NCBI RefSeq assembly: GCF_900636825.1
Contig: NZ_LR134318.1
Span: 4,832,001 to 4,896,000 of the forward strand
Length of the DNA stretch: 64,000 nucleotides
Source: Pseudomonas fluorescens
Lineage (GTDB): Bacteria > Pseudomonadota > Gammaproteobacteria > Pseudomonadales > Pseudomonadaceae
Direction of reading: 5' to 3'
Shown: positions 1-8,233 of the stretch, in pieces
Numbering within the stretch: the first letter of the stretch is position 1
Layout of the letters: each line of letters opens with the position of its first letter
Position numbers and translations under genes: made by a program
Notes under the pieces: model-generated
Database searches by the model: none
What the model saw: the letters and a program-made list of their open reading frames with translations, nothing else
Told to the model about the DNA's origin: nothing

Positions 1-479
1 AAATACGCCGGAACGGTGATCACCGCGCCAACCAGTTCGCCGCCCAAGGTCGCTTCAGCGCGCTGACGCAAAACCTTGAGGATGTCGGCGGACACTTCGA
101 CCGGGCTTTTCGGACCTTGCACGGTGTCGATGAACGGCATATGCGATTCGCCACCGACGAAGCGGTAGGGCAGTTGCTCGCCCAATTGCTTGACGTCGGA
201 CAGACCACGACCCATCAAGCGCTTCACCGACAGCACTGTGTTCAAAGGATCGGAAGCGGCAGCCAGCTTGGCCGACTCGCCGACTTCGACGCGATCGGCG
301 TGGTAACGCACGGCAGACGGCAGAATGACCTGCCCGTTTGCGTCGGCCAACGGTTCGGAAAGACCACTGCGCAACGCAGCGACCAGCGAATTGGTAGTGC
401 CCAAGTCAATCCCAACAGCCAGACGACGCTGGTGTGGTTGTGGACTTTGGCCGGGTTCGGCGATCTGCAGTAGGGCCAT
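1..479 (-). CDS. hscA: Fe-S assembly chaperone HscA, N-terminal part (cut by window edge)
   Basis: Specialised Hsp70 that, with HscB, uses ATP to release Fe-S clusters from the scaffold IscU. About 159 N-terminal codons are visible, starting at ATG 479-477. The Hsp70 phosphate-binding motif GIDLGTTNSLVAA lies near residue 24, preceded by a short extension rich in Pro, Gln and His as in other HscA proteins. The rest of the ATPase domain and the substrate-binding domain lie beyond position 1. It is the last visible gene of the isc operon, 51 bp after hscB. Identity rests on this motif together with the isc context. Confidence 0.95.
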   Translation of the reverse strand, partial: MALLQIAEPGQSPQPHQRRLAVGIDLGTTNSLVAALRSGLSEPLADANGQVILPSAVRYHADRVEVGESAKLAAASDPLNTVLSVKRLMGRGLSDVKQLGEQLPYRFVGGESHMPFIDTVQGPKSPVEVSADILKVLRQRAEATLGGELVGAVITVPAY

Positions 480-530
480 CGTGATCAGGACTTATCTGTA
501 TATCAGGCGTGCGACCGGAGCGGCACTGGG

Positions 531-1052
531 TTAATCGTCGAGGCGCTCTTCTAACTGGCGCACTTCGTAGGTGAGCTTGTCGAGGAACTGCATGCGCCGC
601 ATCAGGCGTTCGGCCTGTTCGCGTTGCGCTGCGTCATCCCAACAGGCTGCGAAGCTTTCATTGAGTTCTTCCTGAGCGACTTTCAAGCGACGCTTGAATA
701 CCGCGACACCGTCGAGGTCGGCACTGTCCTGCAGATCTTCAAGCTCTTCGCGCCATTGCATCTGCTGCAGAAGGAACTCGGGATCATGGACGGTGACTTC
801 CATCGGCACTTCGTGCCCGCTGATGGTCAGCAGGTAGCGTGCGCGCTGGGCCGGACTCTTGAGCGTCTGATAGGCGTCGTTGAGCCGCGCAGACTGCTCG
901 AGCGCCGACCGCTGCTCACGCTCGGAAGCATCGGCGAAACGGTCAGGATGAACGCCGCGCGCCAACTCACGATAGCGCGTGGCCAACTGCTCGAGATCCA
1001 GACGGAAACTCGGTTGCAGCTCGAATAAAGCGAAATGACAAGGAGTACCCAC
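531..1052 (-). CDS. hscB: Co-chaperone HscB (J-domain protein of Fe-S assembly)
   Basis: J-protein that delivers IscU to HscA and stimulates its ATPase. The predicted product is 173 aa, the usual HscB length, with the HPD tripeptide (GVHPDRF) at about residues 32-34 in an N-terminal J domain and a C-terminal helical IscU-binding domain. I chose GTG at 1052-1050 because the product then begins GTPCHFALFEL as in other HscB proteins, and a GAGG sequence lies about 7 nt upstream. The open frame continues upstream to 1091, but that would overlap the end of iscA. The gene lies between iscA and hscA. Confidence 0.93.
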   Translation of the reverse strand: MGTPCHFALFELQPSFRLDLEQLATRYRELARGVHPDRFADASEREQRSALEQSARLNDAYQTLKSPAQRARYLLTISGHEVPMEVTVHDPEFLLQQMQWREELEDLQDSADLDGVAVFKRRLKVAQEELNESFAACWDDAAQREQAERLMRRMQFLDKLTYEVRQLEERLDD

Positions 1053-1060
1053 GACAAGCC

Positions 1061-1384
1061 TCAGATGTTGAAGCTTTCGCCGCAGCCACATTCACCGCGT
1101 ACGTTGGGGTTGTTGAACTTGAAGCCTTCGTTCAACCCTTCCTTGACGAAATCGAGCTCGGTGCCGTCCAGGTAGGCCAGGCTTTTCGGGTCGATGATCA
1201 CTTTTTCGCCGTGACTCTCGAACACCTGATCTTCCGCCACTACCTCGTCGACAAACTCCAGCACGTAGGCAAGGCCGGAACAGCCTGTGGTGCGAACACC
1301 CAGACGAATCCCTTCACCTTTGCCGCGCCCGTCGAGGGAGCGCCGCACGTGTCGAGCAGCCGCTTCTGTCATGCTGATAGCCAT
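1061..1384 (-). CDS. iscA: Iron-sulfur cluster assembly protein IscA
   Basis: A-type carrier that receives Fe-S clusters and passes them to apo-proteins, especially 4Fe-4S targets. The product is 107 aa, the family length, with the three ligand cysteines in place: C35 in TTGCSGLAY, and C99 and C101 in GECGCGESF. It starts at ATG 1384 after a gap of 34 bp from iscU and ends just before hscB. It belongs to the IscR-controlled operon that begins at iscR. Confidence 0.97.
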   Translation of the reverse strand: MAISMTEAAARHVRRSLDGRGKGEGIRLGVRTTGCSGLAYVLEFVDEVVAEDQVFESHGEKVIIDPKSLAYLDGTELDFVKEGLNEGFKFNNPNVRGECGCGESFNI

Positions 1385-1418
1385 CGTTGACTCCTTACTC
1401 GTCGCCCAATCCAGAAAG

Positions 1419-1805
1419 TCAGATCAAGCCTTTCTTCTGCTTGTAATCGCGAACAGCTGCTTTGATTGCGTCTTCAGCCAGTACCGAGCAGTGAATTTTC
1501 ACTGGTGGCAGGGCCAATTCTTCAGCCAGCTGGGTGTTCTTGATGGTTTCGGCTTCGTCCAGAGTCTTGCCCTTCATCCACTCAGTGGCGAGGGAGCTGG
1601 AAGCAATGGCCGAACCGCAACCGTAGGTCTTGAACTTGGCATCTTCGATGATGCCGGCGTCGTTGACCTTGATCTGCAGACGCATAACGTCGCCGCACGC
1701 CGGAGCGCCGACCATGCCGGTGCCGACATCAGGATCTTCCGCGTTCATCTTGCCGACGTTGCGCGGGTTTTCGTAGTGGTCGATGACCTTTTCGCTGTAA
1801 GCCAT
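1419..1805 (-). CDS. iscU: Fe-S cluster scaffold IscU
   Basis: Scaffold on which IscS-derived sulfur and iron are assembled into a 2Fe-2S cluster. The product is 128 aa from the second possible start (MAYSEKVIDHYENPRNVG), the start conserved in the family; an in-frame start 3 codons upstream is less likely. Cluster ligands C37, C63 and C106 and the tuning residue D39 are present. The HscA recognition loop LPPVK is at residues 99-103. It lies 101 bp downstream of iscS and 34 bp upstream of iscA. Confidence 0.97.
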   Translation of the reverse strand: MAYSEKVIDHYENPRNVGKMNAEDPDVGTGMVGAPACGDVMRLQIKVNDAGIIEDAKFKTYGCGSAIASSSLATEWMKGKTLDEAETIKNTQLAEELALPPVKIHCSVLAEDAIKAAVRDYKQKKGLI

Positions 1806-1906
1806 GATTCTCAATCCTCACTCATCAGGGCCGCTCTTGAGACCCTGCAACTGCGCTGCGTAAACCGCCGCGTTGTTACAGGATCTGTATCCGGCGGCTT
1901 CTATAG

Positions 1907-3121
1907 TTAGTGTGCCGCCCACTCGATTTTCGAGATATCGACGCCGTCTTTGTACATGTCCCACAGCGGCGAGAGAGCGCGCAGCTTGGTGACGGCCTCG
2001 CAGACTTTCTGCGCGGCGTAATCGATTTCTTCTTCGGTGGTGAAACGGCCGAAGGTGAAGCGAATCGAGCTGTGTGCCAGTTCGTCGTTGCGGCCCAGGG
2101 CGCGCAATACGTACGAAGGCTCCAGAGACGCCGAAGTGCAGGCCGAACCGGACGATACCGCCAGATCCTTGAGCGCCATGATCAGCGACTCGCCTTCAAC
2201 GTAGTTGAAGCTCAGGTTCAGGTTGTGCGGAACGCGGGCGGTCAGGCTGCCGTTGACGTACAGCTCTTCCAAGTGCTCGACCTGATTGTAGAAACGGTCG
2301 CTCAAGGCTTTGATGCGGACGTTTTCAGCGGCCATGTCTTCTTTGGCCACACGGAACGCTTCGCCCATGCCGACGATCTGGTGGGTCGCCAGGGTGCCGG
2401 AACGCATGCCACGCTCGTGACCGCCGCCGTGCATGGTCGCTTCGATGCGCACACGCGGCTTGCGGCTGACGTACAGCGCGCCGATACCTTTAGGGCCATA
2501 AGTCTTGTGGGCGGAGAACGACATCATGTCGACTTTCAGCTTCTGCAGATCGATATCGACCTTGCCAGTCGACTGAGCGGCATCGACGTGGAACAGCACG
2601 CCTTTGGCGCGCAGCATCTCGCCGATGGCGGCGATGTCGTTGATGGTGCCGATTTCGTTGTTCACGTGCATCGCGGAAACCAGAATGGTGTCTTCGCGCA
2701 GCGCCGCTTCGATCATGGCCGGGGTGATCAGACCGTCGGTCTGCGGCTCGAGGTAGGTCACTTCGAAGCCTTCACGCTCCAGTTGGCGCATGGTGTCGAG
2801 GACAGCCTTGTGCTCAATCTTGGTGGTGATCAGGTGCTTGCCCTTGGAGGCATAGAAATGTGCCGCACCCTTGATTGCCAGGTTGTCGGATTCGGTGGCA
2901 CCGGAAGTCCAGACGATTTCGCGCGGGTCGGCATTGACCAGATCGGCCACCTGACGACGGGCGTTTTCGACGGATTCTTCCGCTTTCCAGCCAAACACGT
3001 GGGAACGCGACGCCGGGTTACCGAAGTTTCCGTCGACCAGCAGGCATTCACTCATTTTTTGCGCAACACGCGGATCGACCGGGGTGGTTGCAGAGTAATC
3101 AAGGTAAATCGGCAATTTCAT
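1907..3121 (-). CDS. iscS: Cysteine desulfurase IscS
   Basis: PLP-dependent cysteine desulfurase that supplies sulfur for Fe-S clusters and for tRNA thiolation. The product is 404 aa, the usual length. The PLP lysine is K206 in SFSAHKTYGPKG and the persulfide-forming cysteine is C328 in SSGSACTSASLEPS, at the same positions as in E. coli IscS. The C-terminal end (IEWAAH) fits the IscU-docking tail. It is the second gene of the operon, 47 bp after iscR. Confidence 0.98.
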   Translation of the reverse strand: MKLPIYLDYSATTPVDPRVAQKMSECLLVDGNFGNPASRSHVFGWKAEESVENARRQVADLVNADPREIVWTSGATESDNLAIKGAAHFYASKGKHLITTKIEHKAVLDTMRQLEREGFEVTYLEPQTDGLITPAMIEAALREDTILVSAMHVNNEIGTINDIAAIGEMLRAKGVLFHVDAAQSTGKVDIDLQKLKVDMMSFSAHKTYGPKGIGALYVSRKPRVRIEATMHGGGHERGMRSGTLATHQIVGMGEAFRVAKEDMAAENVRIKALSDRFYNQVEHLEELYVNGSLTARVPHNLNLSFNYVEGESLIMALKDLAVSSGSACTSASLEPSYVLRALGRNDELAHSSIRFTFGRFTTEEEIDYAAQKVCEAVTKLRALSPLWDMYKDGVDISKIEWAAH

Positions 3122-3168
3122 GGACTATCTCCTAAATCAGGGCTGGCGTACCGCTAGCTCTTCGGCTG

Positions 3169-3660
3169 TCATTCGACGGCGGACGCTTCAATCTTGTCCA
3201 GGCGTGGCGCCTTGCTGTTGCAACGGCGCTGGTCCTGACGCTGGGCTACTTCTTGCACCTCACGGCGAGTCACAAGGTCAGCCAAGCTGATACCACTTAG
3301 AAATTCGTGAATCTGCAGGCTCAAGTCGCACCACAGATGGTGGGTCAGGCAGGTGTCGCCGGAATGGCAATCGCCCTGGCCCTGGCACTTGGTGGCATCG
3401 ACCGATTCGTTCACCGCATCGATCACCTGGGCGACCTGAATGCCCTGCATGTCGCGGGACAATTGGTAGCCGCCACCCGGACCGCGAACGCTGGAGACCA
3501 GGTTGCTGCGGCGCAACTTGGCAAACAGCTGCTCGAGGTAGGACAGGGAGATGCCTTGGCGCTCGGAGATATCGGCCAGAGACACCGGCCCGTGCTGCGC
3601 GTGCAACGCCAGGTCAAGCATGGCGGTCACGGCGTATCGGCCTTTTGTAGTCAGTCGCAT
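3169..3660 (-). CDS. iscR: Fe-S cluster regulator IscR
   Basis: Rrf2-family transcription factor that binds a 2Fe-2S cluster and represses its own isc operon when cluster supply is adequate. The product is 163 aa with an N-terminal winged helix and the ligands C92, C98, C104 and H107 in the segment KCQGQGDCHSGDTCLTHH. It is the first gene of iscRSUA-hscBA. A promoter and IscR-type palindrome lie 33-65 bp upstream, consistent with autorepression. Confidence 0.97.
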   Translation of the reverse strand: MRLTTKGRYAVTAMLDLALHAQHGPVSLADISERQGISLSYLEQLFAKLRRSNLVSSVRGPGGGYQLSRDMQGIQVAQVIDAVNESVDATKCQGQGDCHSGDTCLTHHLWCDLSLQIHEFLSGISLADLVTRREVQEVAQRQDQRRCNSKAPRLDKIEASAVE

Positions 3661-3692
3661 GGACAGTTACCACGGAGTTCGGAATGGGCGGG

Positions 3693-3721
3693 AGTATGCA
3701 ATTCCCGAGCATTTAAGTCAA
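3693..3721 (-). promoter_or_regulatory. Sigma-70 promoter of the isc operon
   Basis: Read on the minus strand, TTGACT (3721-3716) is followed after exactly 17 bp by CATACT (3698-3693), and the iscR start codon lies 33 bp further on. The -35 box and the spacer are covered by the IscR-type palindrome, so repressor binding would block RNA polymerase. Seen in the sequence; activity is inferred. Confidence 0.8.
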
Positions 3722-3725
3722 CTAT
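3701..3725 (-). promoter_or_regulatory. IscR type-1 binding site
   Basis: On the minus strand the 25-bp element begins ATAGTTGACTTAAAT and ends GCTCGGGAAT. It matches the known type-1 IscR pattern (ATA..tGAC, AT-rich centre, tCgGG.AT), which needs the Fe-S form of IscR. It overlaps the -35 box and spacer of the promoter. A weaker related element (ACCCGACTAAAG, then CTAGGTCTTAT) lies immediately upstream at 3724-3750 and could be a second site. Confidence 0.75.
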
Positions 3726-3821
3726 AAGACCTAGTGCTTTAGTCGGGTTTACCCGCAAAAGAGCGCGCGAATAATAGCAGGGTCTGCGGCCTAATGGCAC
3801 ATCAGCTGCCGGGACGCCTTT

Positions 3822-3897
3822 GTAGGAGCTGCCGCAGGCTGCGATCTTTTGATCTTGAAGGCAAAATCAAAAGATCGCAGCCTGCGGCAGCTCCTAC
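3822..3897. repeat. REPIN (paired REP palindrome) between cysE and iscR
   Basis: Two inverted copies of the REP unit: GTAGGAGCTGCCGCAGGC at the left and its complement ending CAGCTCCTAC at the right, each continuing into GCGATCTTTTGAT, with arms of about 32 bp around a 12-bp loop. It lies just downstream of cysE and upstream of the isc promoter. This copy has GCAGGC where the other copies in the window have GAAGGC; both arms carry the matching change. Confidence 0.9.
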
Positions 3898-3904
3898 GCA
3901 GGGC

Positions 3905-4681
3905 TTAGCTGGCTTTGGATTCGTCTTTGCCTTTGACGCAGGCGAAGTCTTCTTCACGCAGCTCAGGCAGATCTTTCGCACAATAATTGCTGCCCAGATC
4001 CTTCAGCGCCCCGCACATGCCTTCCAGACGCCCGTCCACCGCCTGTAGATGGTCAAGCAACTGACCGATGGCGCGTGCCACCGGATCGGGCATGTCTTCG
4101 CTGACGCCGTAAGCATCAAAGCCGATTTTTTCGGCCATGGCTTTGCGCTTGGCATCCTGTTCTTCGTCGGACTTGACGATGATCCGCCCCGGGATGCCCA
4201 CCACCGTGGCACCCGGTGGCACTTCTTTGGTGACCACGGCGTTGGAACCGACTTTGGCACCAGCGCCGACCGTAAACGGGCCGAGCACCTTGGCACCCGC
4301 GCCGACAACAACACCATCACCCAGCGTCGGGTGGCGCTTGCCCTTGTTCCAGCTGGTGCCACCGAGGGTCACACCCTGATAGATCGTGACGTCATCGCCT
4401 ATCTCGGCGGTTTCACCGATGACAATGCCCATACCGTGGTCGATGAAGAAACGCCGACCCACCTTGGCCCCTGGATGAATCTCGATCCCGGTCAGCCAGC
4501 GACCGAAATTCGATACCAGCCGTGCCAGCCACTTCAGCTCGTTGCGCCAGAGCATGCCGGCCAGGCGATGAATCCAGATCGCATGCATGCCGGGATAGCA
4601 GGTCAGGACTTCAAAAGCGTTACGCGCCGCCGGGTCTCGATGGAATACGCTCTGGATATCTTCACGCAAACGCTCAAACAT
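3905..4681 (-). CDS. cysE: Serine O-acetyltransferase CysE
   Basis: Acetylates serine with acetyl-CoA to O-acetylserine, the committed step to cysteine, which feeds sulfur to IscS next door. The product is 258 aa: an N-terminal helical domain and a left-handed hexapeptide-repeat domain (for example HPGAKVGRRFFIDHGMGIVI, about residues 92-111), with the catalytic-type His in the DHGMG segment. Two adjacent ATGs (4684 and 4681) are possible; AGGA spacing favours the second. trmJ ends 3 bp before it. Confidence 0.95.
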   Translation of the reverse strand: MFERLREDIQSVFHRDPAARNAFEVLTCYPGMHAIWIHRLAGMLWRNELKWLARLVSNFGRWLTGIEIHPGAKVGRRFFIDHGMGIVIGETAEIGDDVTIYQGVTLGGTSWNKGKRHPTLGDGVVVGAGAKVLGPFTVGAGAKVGSNAVVTKEVPPGATVVGIPGRIIVKSDEEQDAKRKAMAEKIGFDAYGVSEDMPDPVARAIGQLLDHLQAVDGRLEGMCGALKDLGSNYCAKDLPELREEDFACVKGKDESKAS

Positions 4682-4684
4682 CAT

Positions 4685-5455
4685 TTAGTCCTTCCGTTTC
4701 AGAAGCTCACCACGGGCCGCTTTTTGGGTTTCCGTGAGAATGCCACGCAAAATATTCATTTCCGCCCGGCTCACCGAACTGCGCCCGTACAACCGGCGCA
4801 GGCGCGCCATCAAGTGTCGGGGCTTTTCCGGATCGAGAAATTCGATGGCGACCAGTGTCTGCTCCAGATGCTCGTAGAAGCGCTCCAGTTCATCCATGGT
4901 CGCAAGCTCGGCGCTTTTCACCGATGCCACTTCTTCTTTCTCGATTTTGCTCGGCTGACCCTGTGCGGCCAGCCAAGCCATGCGCACTTCATAACTCAAC
5001 ACCTGCACCGCCGCCCCGAGATTCAGCGAACTGAAGGTCGGATCCGAGGGGATATGCACGTGAAAGTGACATCGCTGCAGCTCTTCATTGGTCAGGCCGG
5101 AATCTTCACGACCGAAGACCAAGGCGATTTCAGCGCCCTGCCCGGCCTCCTCCACCACTTTGCTGCCGCACTCACGCGGATCCAGCAGCGGCCAGGGAAT
5201 CCGCCGATCACGGGCGCTGGTCCCCAGCACCAGATTGCAGCCGACCAACGCGTCTTCGAGGGTGGCGACGACTTGCGCGTTTTCAAGGATGTCACCGGCA
5301 CCGGACGCACGGGCATCGGCTTCGTGATGCGGGAAGAGCCGCGGTTCGACCAGCACCAAGCGCGACAGACCCATGTTTTTCATGGCGCGCGCAGCCCCGC
5401 CGATATTGCCGGGGTGGCTGGTATTGACCAGGACGACACGAATGTTCTGCAACAA
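4685..5455 (-). CDS. trmJ: tRNA 2'-O-methyltransferase TrmJ
   Basis: SPOUT-family enzyme that uses SAM to 2'-O-methylate position 32 of tRNAs. The product is 256 aa. The N-terminal SPOUT domain starts IRVVLVNTSHPGNIGGAARAM, with the RNA-binding asparagine in HPGNIG; the SAM-binding knot includes LVFGREDSGLTNEEL at about residues 112-126. The start appears to be TTG (5455, or the next TTG at 5452), since no ATG precedes the conserved N terminus. It is divergent from suhB and just upstream of cysE, as in other pseudomonads. Confidence 0.93.
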   Translation of the reverse strand: MLQNIRVVLVNTSHPGNIGGAARAMKNMGLSRLVLVEPRLFPHHEADARASGAGDILENAQVVATLEDALVGCNLVLGTSARDRRIPWPLLDPRECGSKVVEEAGQGAEIALVFGREDSGLTNEELQRCHFHVHIPSDPTFSSLNLGAAVQVLSYEVRMAWLAAQGQPSKIEKEEVASVKSAELATMDELERFYEHLEQTLVAIEFLDPEKPRHLMARLRRLYGRSSVSRAEMNILRGILTETQKAARGELLKRKD

Positions 5456-5536
5456 GGGAGGCGCTCTCGGACACGGGAAAGGGGGGCAAATCTTACAGAA
5501 CAGCCTACCGTTAAGCTATGAAAGCGAACAGCGTCC

Positions 5537-5564
5537 TTCACCTGAAGAAAAGTTCTGATAGAAT
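5537..5564 (+). promoter_or_regulatory. suhB: Candidate sigma-70 promoter of suhB
   Basis: TTCACC (5537-5542), a 16-bp spacer and TAGAAT (5559-5564) lie 36 bp before the suhB start in the trmJ-suhB intergenic region. The -10 box is good and the -35 box moderate. Inferred from sequence only. Confidence 0.5.
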
Positions 5565-5600
5565 GCGCGGCTTTCTTTAACAACCTTAGGTGACACATCC

Positions 5601-6419
5601 ATGCAGCCCATGCTGAATATCGCGCTGCGCGCCGCCCGCAGCGCCAGTGAACTGATCTTCCGCTCCATCGAGCGCCTGGATACCATCAAGGTCGACGAAA
5701 AAGACGCCAAGGATTACGTATCCGAGGTTGATCGCGCCGCTGAACAGAAAATCATCGACGCGCTGCGCAAGGCTTACCCGAACCACTCGATCCAGGGTGA
5801 AGAGACCGGCCTGCACGCCGGTACCGGCATCGAAGGCGAAGAGTACCTGTGGATCATCGATCCGCTGGACGGCACCACCAACTTCCTCCGTGGCATTCCT
5901 CACTTTGCTGTCAGCATCGCGTGCAAATATCGCGGTCGCCTGGAACACGCTGTTGTTCTGGATCCGGTTCGTCAGGAAGAATTCACCGCCAGCCGTGGTC
6001 GCGGCGCCCAACTCAACGGTCGTCGTCTGCGTGTCAGCGGTCGCACCAGCCTGGAAGGCGCCCTGCTGGGTACCGGCTTCCCGTTCCGTGACGACCAGAT
6101 GGACAACCTCGACAACTATTTGGGCATGTTCCGCGCCCTGGTTGGTCAGACTGCCGGCATCCGCCGCGCCGGTTCGGCGAGCCTGGATCTGGCTTACGTT
6201 GCTGCCGGCCGTTTCGATGCATTCTGGGAGTCGGGCCTGTCCGAGTGGGACATGGCTGCAGGCGCCCTGCTGATTCAGGAAGCCGGCGGCCTGGTGAGCG
6301 ACTTCACCGGCGGCCACGAATTTCTTGAGAAAGGCCACATCGTTGCCGGTAACACCAAATGCTTCAAGGCAGTGCTGACGGCGATCCAGCCGCACCTGCC
6401 GGCTTCGCTGAAGCGTTAA
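5601..6419 (+). CDS. suhB: Inositol-1-monophosphatase SuhB
   Basis: Mg-dependent phosphatase of the FIG superfamily; in gamma-proteobacteria it also acts in rRNA transcription antitermination with Nus factors. The product is 272 aa. The metal-binding motifs are all present: QGEETG (about residues 65-70), WIIDPLDGTTNF (about 84-95) and WDMAAGALLIQEAGG (about 217-231). It is divergent from trmJ and closed by a strong terminator. Confidence 0.96.
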   Translation: MQPMLNIALRAARSASELIFRSIERLDTIKVDEKDAKDYVSEVDRAAEQKIIDALRKAYPNHSIQGEETGLHAGTGIEGEEYLWIIDPLDGTTNFLRGIPHFAVSIACKYRGRLEHAVVLDPVRQEEFTASRGRGAQLNGRRLRVSGRTSLEGALLGTGFPFRDDQMDNLDNYLGMFRALVGQTAGIRRAGSASLDLAYVAAGRFDAFWESGLSEWDMAAGALLIQEAGGLVSDFTGGHEFLEKGHIVAGNTKCFKAVLTAIQPHLPASLKR

Positions 6420-6435
6420 TCCTACGGCGAAACGC

Positions 6436-6463
6436 AAAAAGCATCCTTCGGGGTGCTTTTTTT
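6436..6463 (+). terminator. Rho-independent terminator of suhB
   Basis: The stem AAAAAGCATCC / GGGTGCTTTTT with a TTCG loop and a T-run begins 17 bp after the suhB stop codon. Confidence 0.9.
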
Positions 6464-6485
6464 ATGTCCGCATTTCACTGCCCCT

Positions 6486-6568
6486 GTAGGAGCTGCCGAA
6501 GGCTGCGATCTTTTGATCTTGTTCTTAAACGTTAAGATCAAGAGATCGCAGCCTTCGGCAGCTCCTAC
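6486..6568. repeat. REPIN downstream of suhB
   Basis: Inverted pair of REP units (GTAGGAGCTGCCGAAGGC at the left, its complement at the right) with the extensions GCGATCTTTTGATC / GATCAAGAGATCGC around a short AT-rich loop. It sits between two converging terminators, in non-coding DNA. Confidence 0.9.
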
Positions 6569-6593
6569 ATTGGGATCGAGTTTTCTGGGGGCA

Positions 6594-6624
6594 CAAAAAA
6601 AGCACCCCGCAGGGTGCTTCTTTT
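6594..6624 (-). terminator. Terminator of the glycine-zipper gene
   Basis: On the minus strand, AAAAGAAGCACCC, a GC-rich loop and GGGTGC followed by seven or more T. It begins 15 bp after the end of the 6640-7188 gene. Confidence 0.85.
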
Positions 6625-6639
6625 CAAAACCGTGGAGCC

Positions 6640-7188
6640 TTACTGACCCGGCTCATTCTGCGACAGGATCAGCTTGCCTTCCTTGTCGACCGGAATCTGG
6701 TTGCCCGGGTCACGATCCATGCGCACTTTGCCTTCCTTGCCATCGAGCGAGTAACGCACGTCATAACCGACGACCTTGTCACTGATGTCATTGACCGTGT
6801 TGCAGCGGGTTTGCGTGGTGGTGTAGGTGTCGCGATTCTGCATACCTTCCTGCACCTTGTTACCGGCATAACCGCCACCGACCGCGCCGGCGACCGTGGC
6901 AATCTTCTTGCCGGTGCCGCCGCCAACCTGATTACCCAACAAGCCACCGGCTACCGCGCCGATTGCAGTGCCAAGAATCTGATGCTGATCCTTGACCGGC
7001 GCCTGACGGGTCACCGCTACATCCTTGCACACTTCACGTGGAGTCTTGATCTGTGTCTTGACCGGCTCAACGGCTAATACTTGCGCATACTCAGGGCCGC
7101 TTTTAACCAGGCTGTAGGTGGCAACAGCACCCCCGGCTGTAACACCGACAGCACCCAATACCGCACCAACCAGCAACGACTTGTTCAC
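6640..7188 (-). CDS. Glycine-zipper 2TM-domain envelope protein
   Basis: Predicted envelope protein of 182 aa. It has an N-terminal hydrophobic segment (residues 5-29, signal peptide or anchor) and a glycine-zipper hairpin (about residues 71-111: GTAIGAVAGGLLGNQVGGG and TVAGAVGGGYAGNKVQEGM) of the Rickettsia 17-kDa antigen type. A C-terminal soluble part carries two cysteines in the whole protein (C54 and C129). Such proteins are thought to insert into or span membranes, but the function of this one is not known. It is flanked by its own terminator and by the terminator after secF. Confidence 0.8.
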   Translation of the reverse strand: MNKSLLVGAVLGAVGVTAGGAVATYSLVKSGPEYAQVLAVEPVKTQIKTPREVCKDVAVTRQAPVKDQHQILGTAIGAVAGGLLGNQVGGGTGKKIATVAGAVGGGYAGNKVQEGMQNRDTYTTTQTRCNTVNDISDKVVGYDVRYSLDGKEGKVRMDRDPGNQIPVDKEGKLILSQNEPGQ

Positions 7189-7247
7189 ATGAACCTCCTG
7201 ACCATCACATGCGGGACGCGCCCGCGCTTCTCCCAGCCTTGGAGCAT

Positions 7248-7280
7248 AAAAAAAGGCGCGAGTTCAACTCGCGCCTTTTC
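7248..7280 (-). terminator. Terminator of the tgt-yajC-secDF operon
   Basis: The stem AAGGCGCGAGT / ACTCGCGCCTT with a T-run on the minus strand, about 30 bp beyond the secF stop codon. Its A-run on the opposite side would let it act in both directions. Confidence 0.9.
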
Positions 7281-7309
7281 TGGGCTGACAGCCGGGAAAT
7301 CGCTGGCCG

Positions 7310-8224
7310 TTACGGACGGTCGTCGATTTCCTTCTCGGTGTTGGCCGGAGGAATCAGATCCTCGGTGGTCAGGTTCAGCCAGATCAGCACCACGTTGGCG
7401 ATGTAGATCGACGAGTAAGTACCCGCCAGCACGCCGATGAACAGCGCGATGGAGAAGCCGAACAGGTTGTCGCCACCAAAGAACAGCAGCGCCGCGATCG
7501 CCAGCAAAGTCGAAATCGACGTCGCCATGGTGCGCAGCAGAGTCTGCGTGGTCGAGATGTTGATGTTCTCGATCAGCGAAGCCTTGCGCAGTACACGGAA
7601 GTTCTCACGCACCCGGTCGAACACCACGATCGTGTCGTTCAGCGAATAACCGATGATCGCCAGTACCGCCGCCAACACTGTCAGGTCGAAGGTGATCTGG
7701 AAAAACGACAGGATACCGATGGTCACAATCACGTCGTGGATCAGCGAAACAATGGCGCCGACCGCGAATTTCCACTGAAAGCGGAAGGCCAGGTAGATCA
7801 GGATGCCACCCAGCGCCAGCAGCATGCCGAGGCCGCCCTGGTCGCGCAGTTCTTCACCGACCTGCGGCCCGACGAACTCGACGCGCTTGACCGTTGCCGG
7901 GTTGTCGCCGCCGACTTTCTGCAGCGCTTCCGCGACCTGATGGCCGAGCTGCGGATCTTCACCCGGCATACGCACCAGAAGGTCGGTAGTCGCGCCGAAG
8001 TTCTGCACGATAGCTTCGTGGTAACCCGAGGTCGCCAACTGCTCGCGGACCTTGGTGACATCGGCCGGACGCTCGTAGGTCAGCTCGATGAGCGTACCGC
8101 CGGTGAAGTCCAGGCCCCAGTTCATGCCTTTGGTGACGACGCTGAACATCGCCAGCAGCGTCAGGAAAACCGTGACGCCGAACGCGAAGTTGCGAACGCC
8201 CATGAAGTTGATTGTACGTAACAT
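7310..8224 (-). CDS. secF: Protein translocase subunit SecF
   Basis: Inner-membrane partner of SecD that uses the proton gradient to promote late steps of protein export. The product is 304 aa with the RND-like topology: TM1 at about residues 14-31, a periplasmic loop with the GLDFTGGTLIEL motif (about 33-44), and a block of five TM helices from about residue 125 on. It starts 9 bp after the end of secD and closes the operon. Confidence 0.97.
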   Translation of the reverse strand: MLRTINFMGVRNFAFGVTVFLTLLAMFSVVTKGMNWGLDFTGGTLIELTYERPADVTKVREQLATSGYHEAIVQNFGATTDLLVRMPGEDPQLGHQVAEALQKVGGDNPATVKRVEFVGPQVGEELRDQGGLGMLLALGGILIYLAFRFQWKFAVGAIVSLIHDVIVTIGILSFFQITFDLTVLAAVLAIIGYSLNDTIVVFDRVRENFRVLRKASLIENINISTTQTLLRTMATSISTLLAIAALLFFGGDNLFGFSIALFIGVLAGTYSSIYIANVVLIWLNLTTEDLIPPANTEKEIDDRP

Positions 8225-8233
8225 GGCAGCCCC

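Noticed and set aside
1910..3157. Long plus-strand open frame opposite iscS (415 codons)
   Set aside because: It is antisense to an unmistakable iscS, its translation has His/Gln/Asp/Arg-rich shadow composition, and it matches no family.
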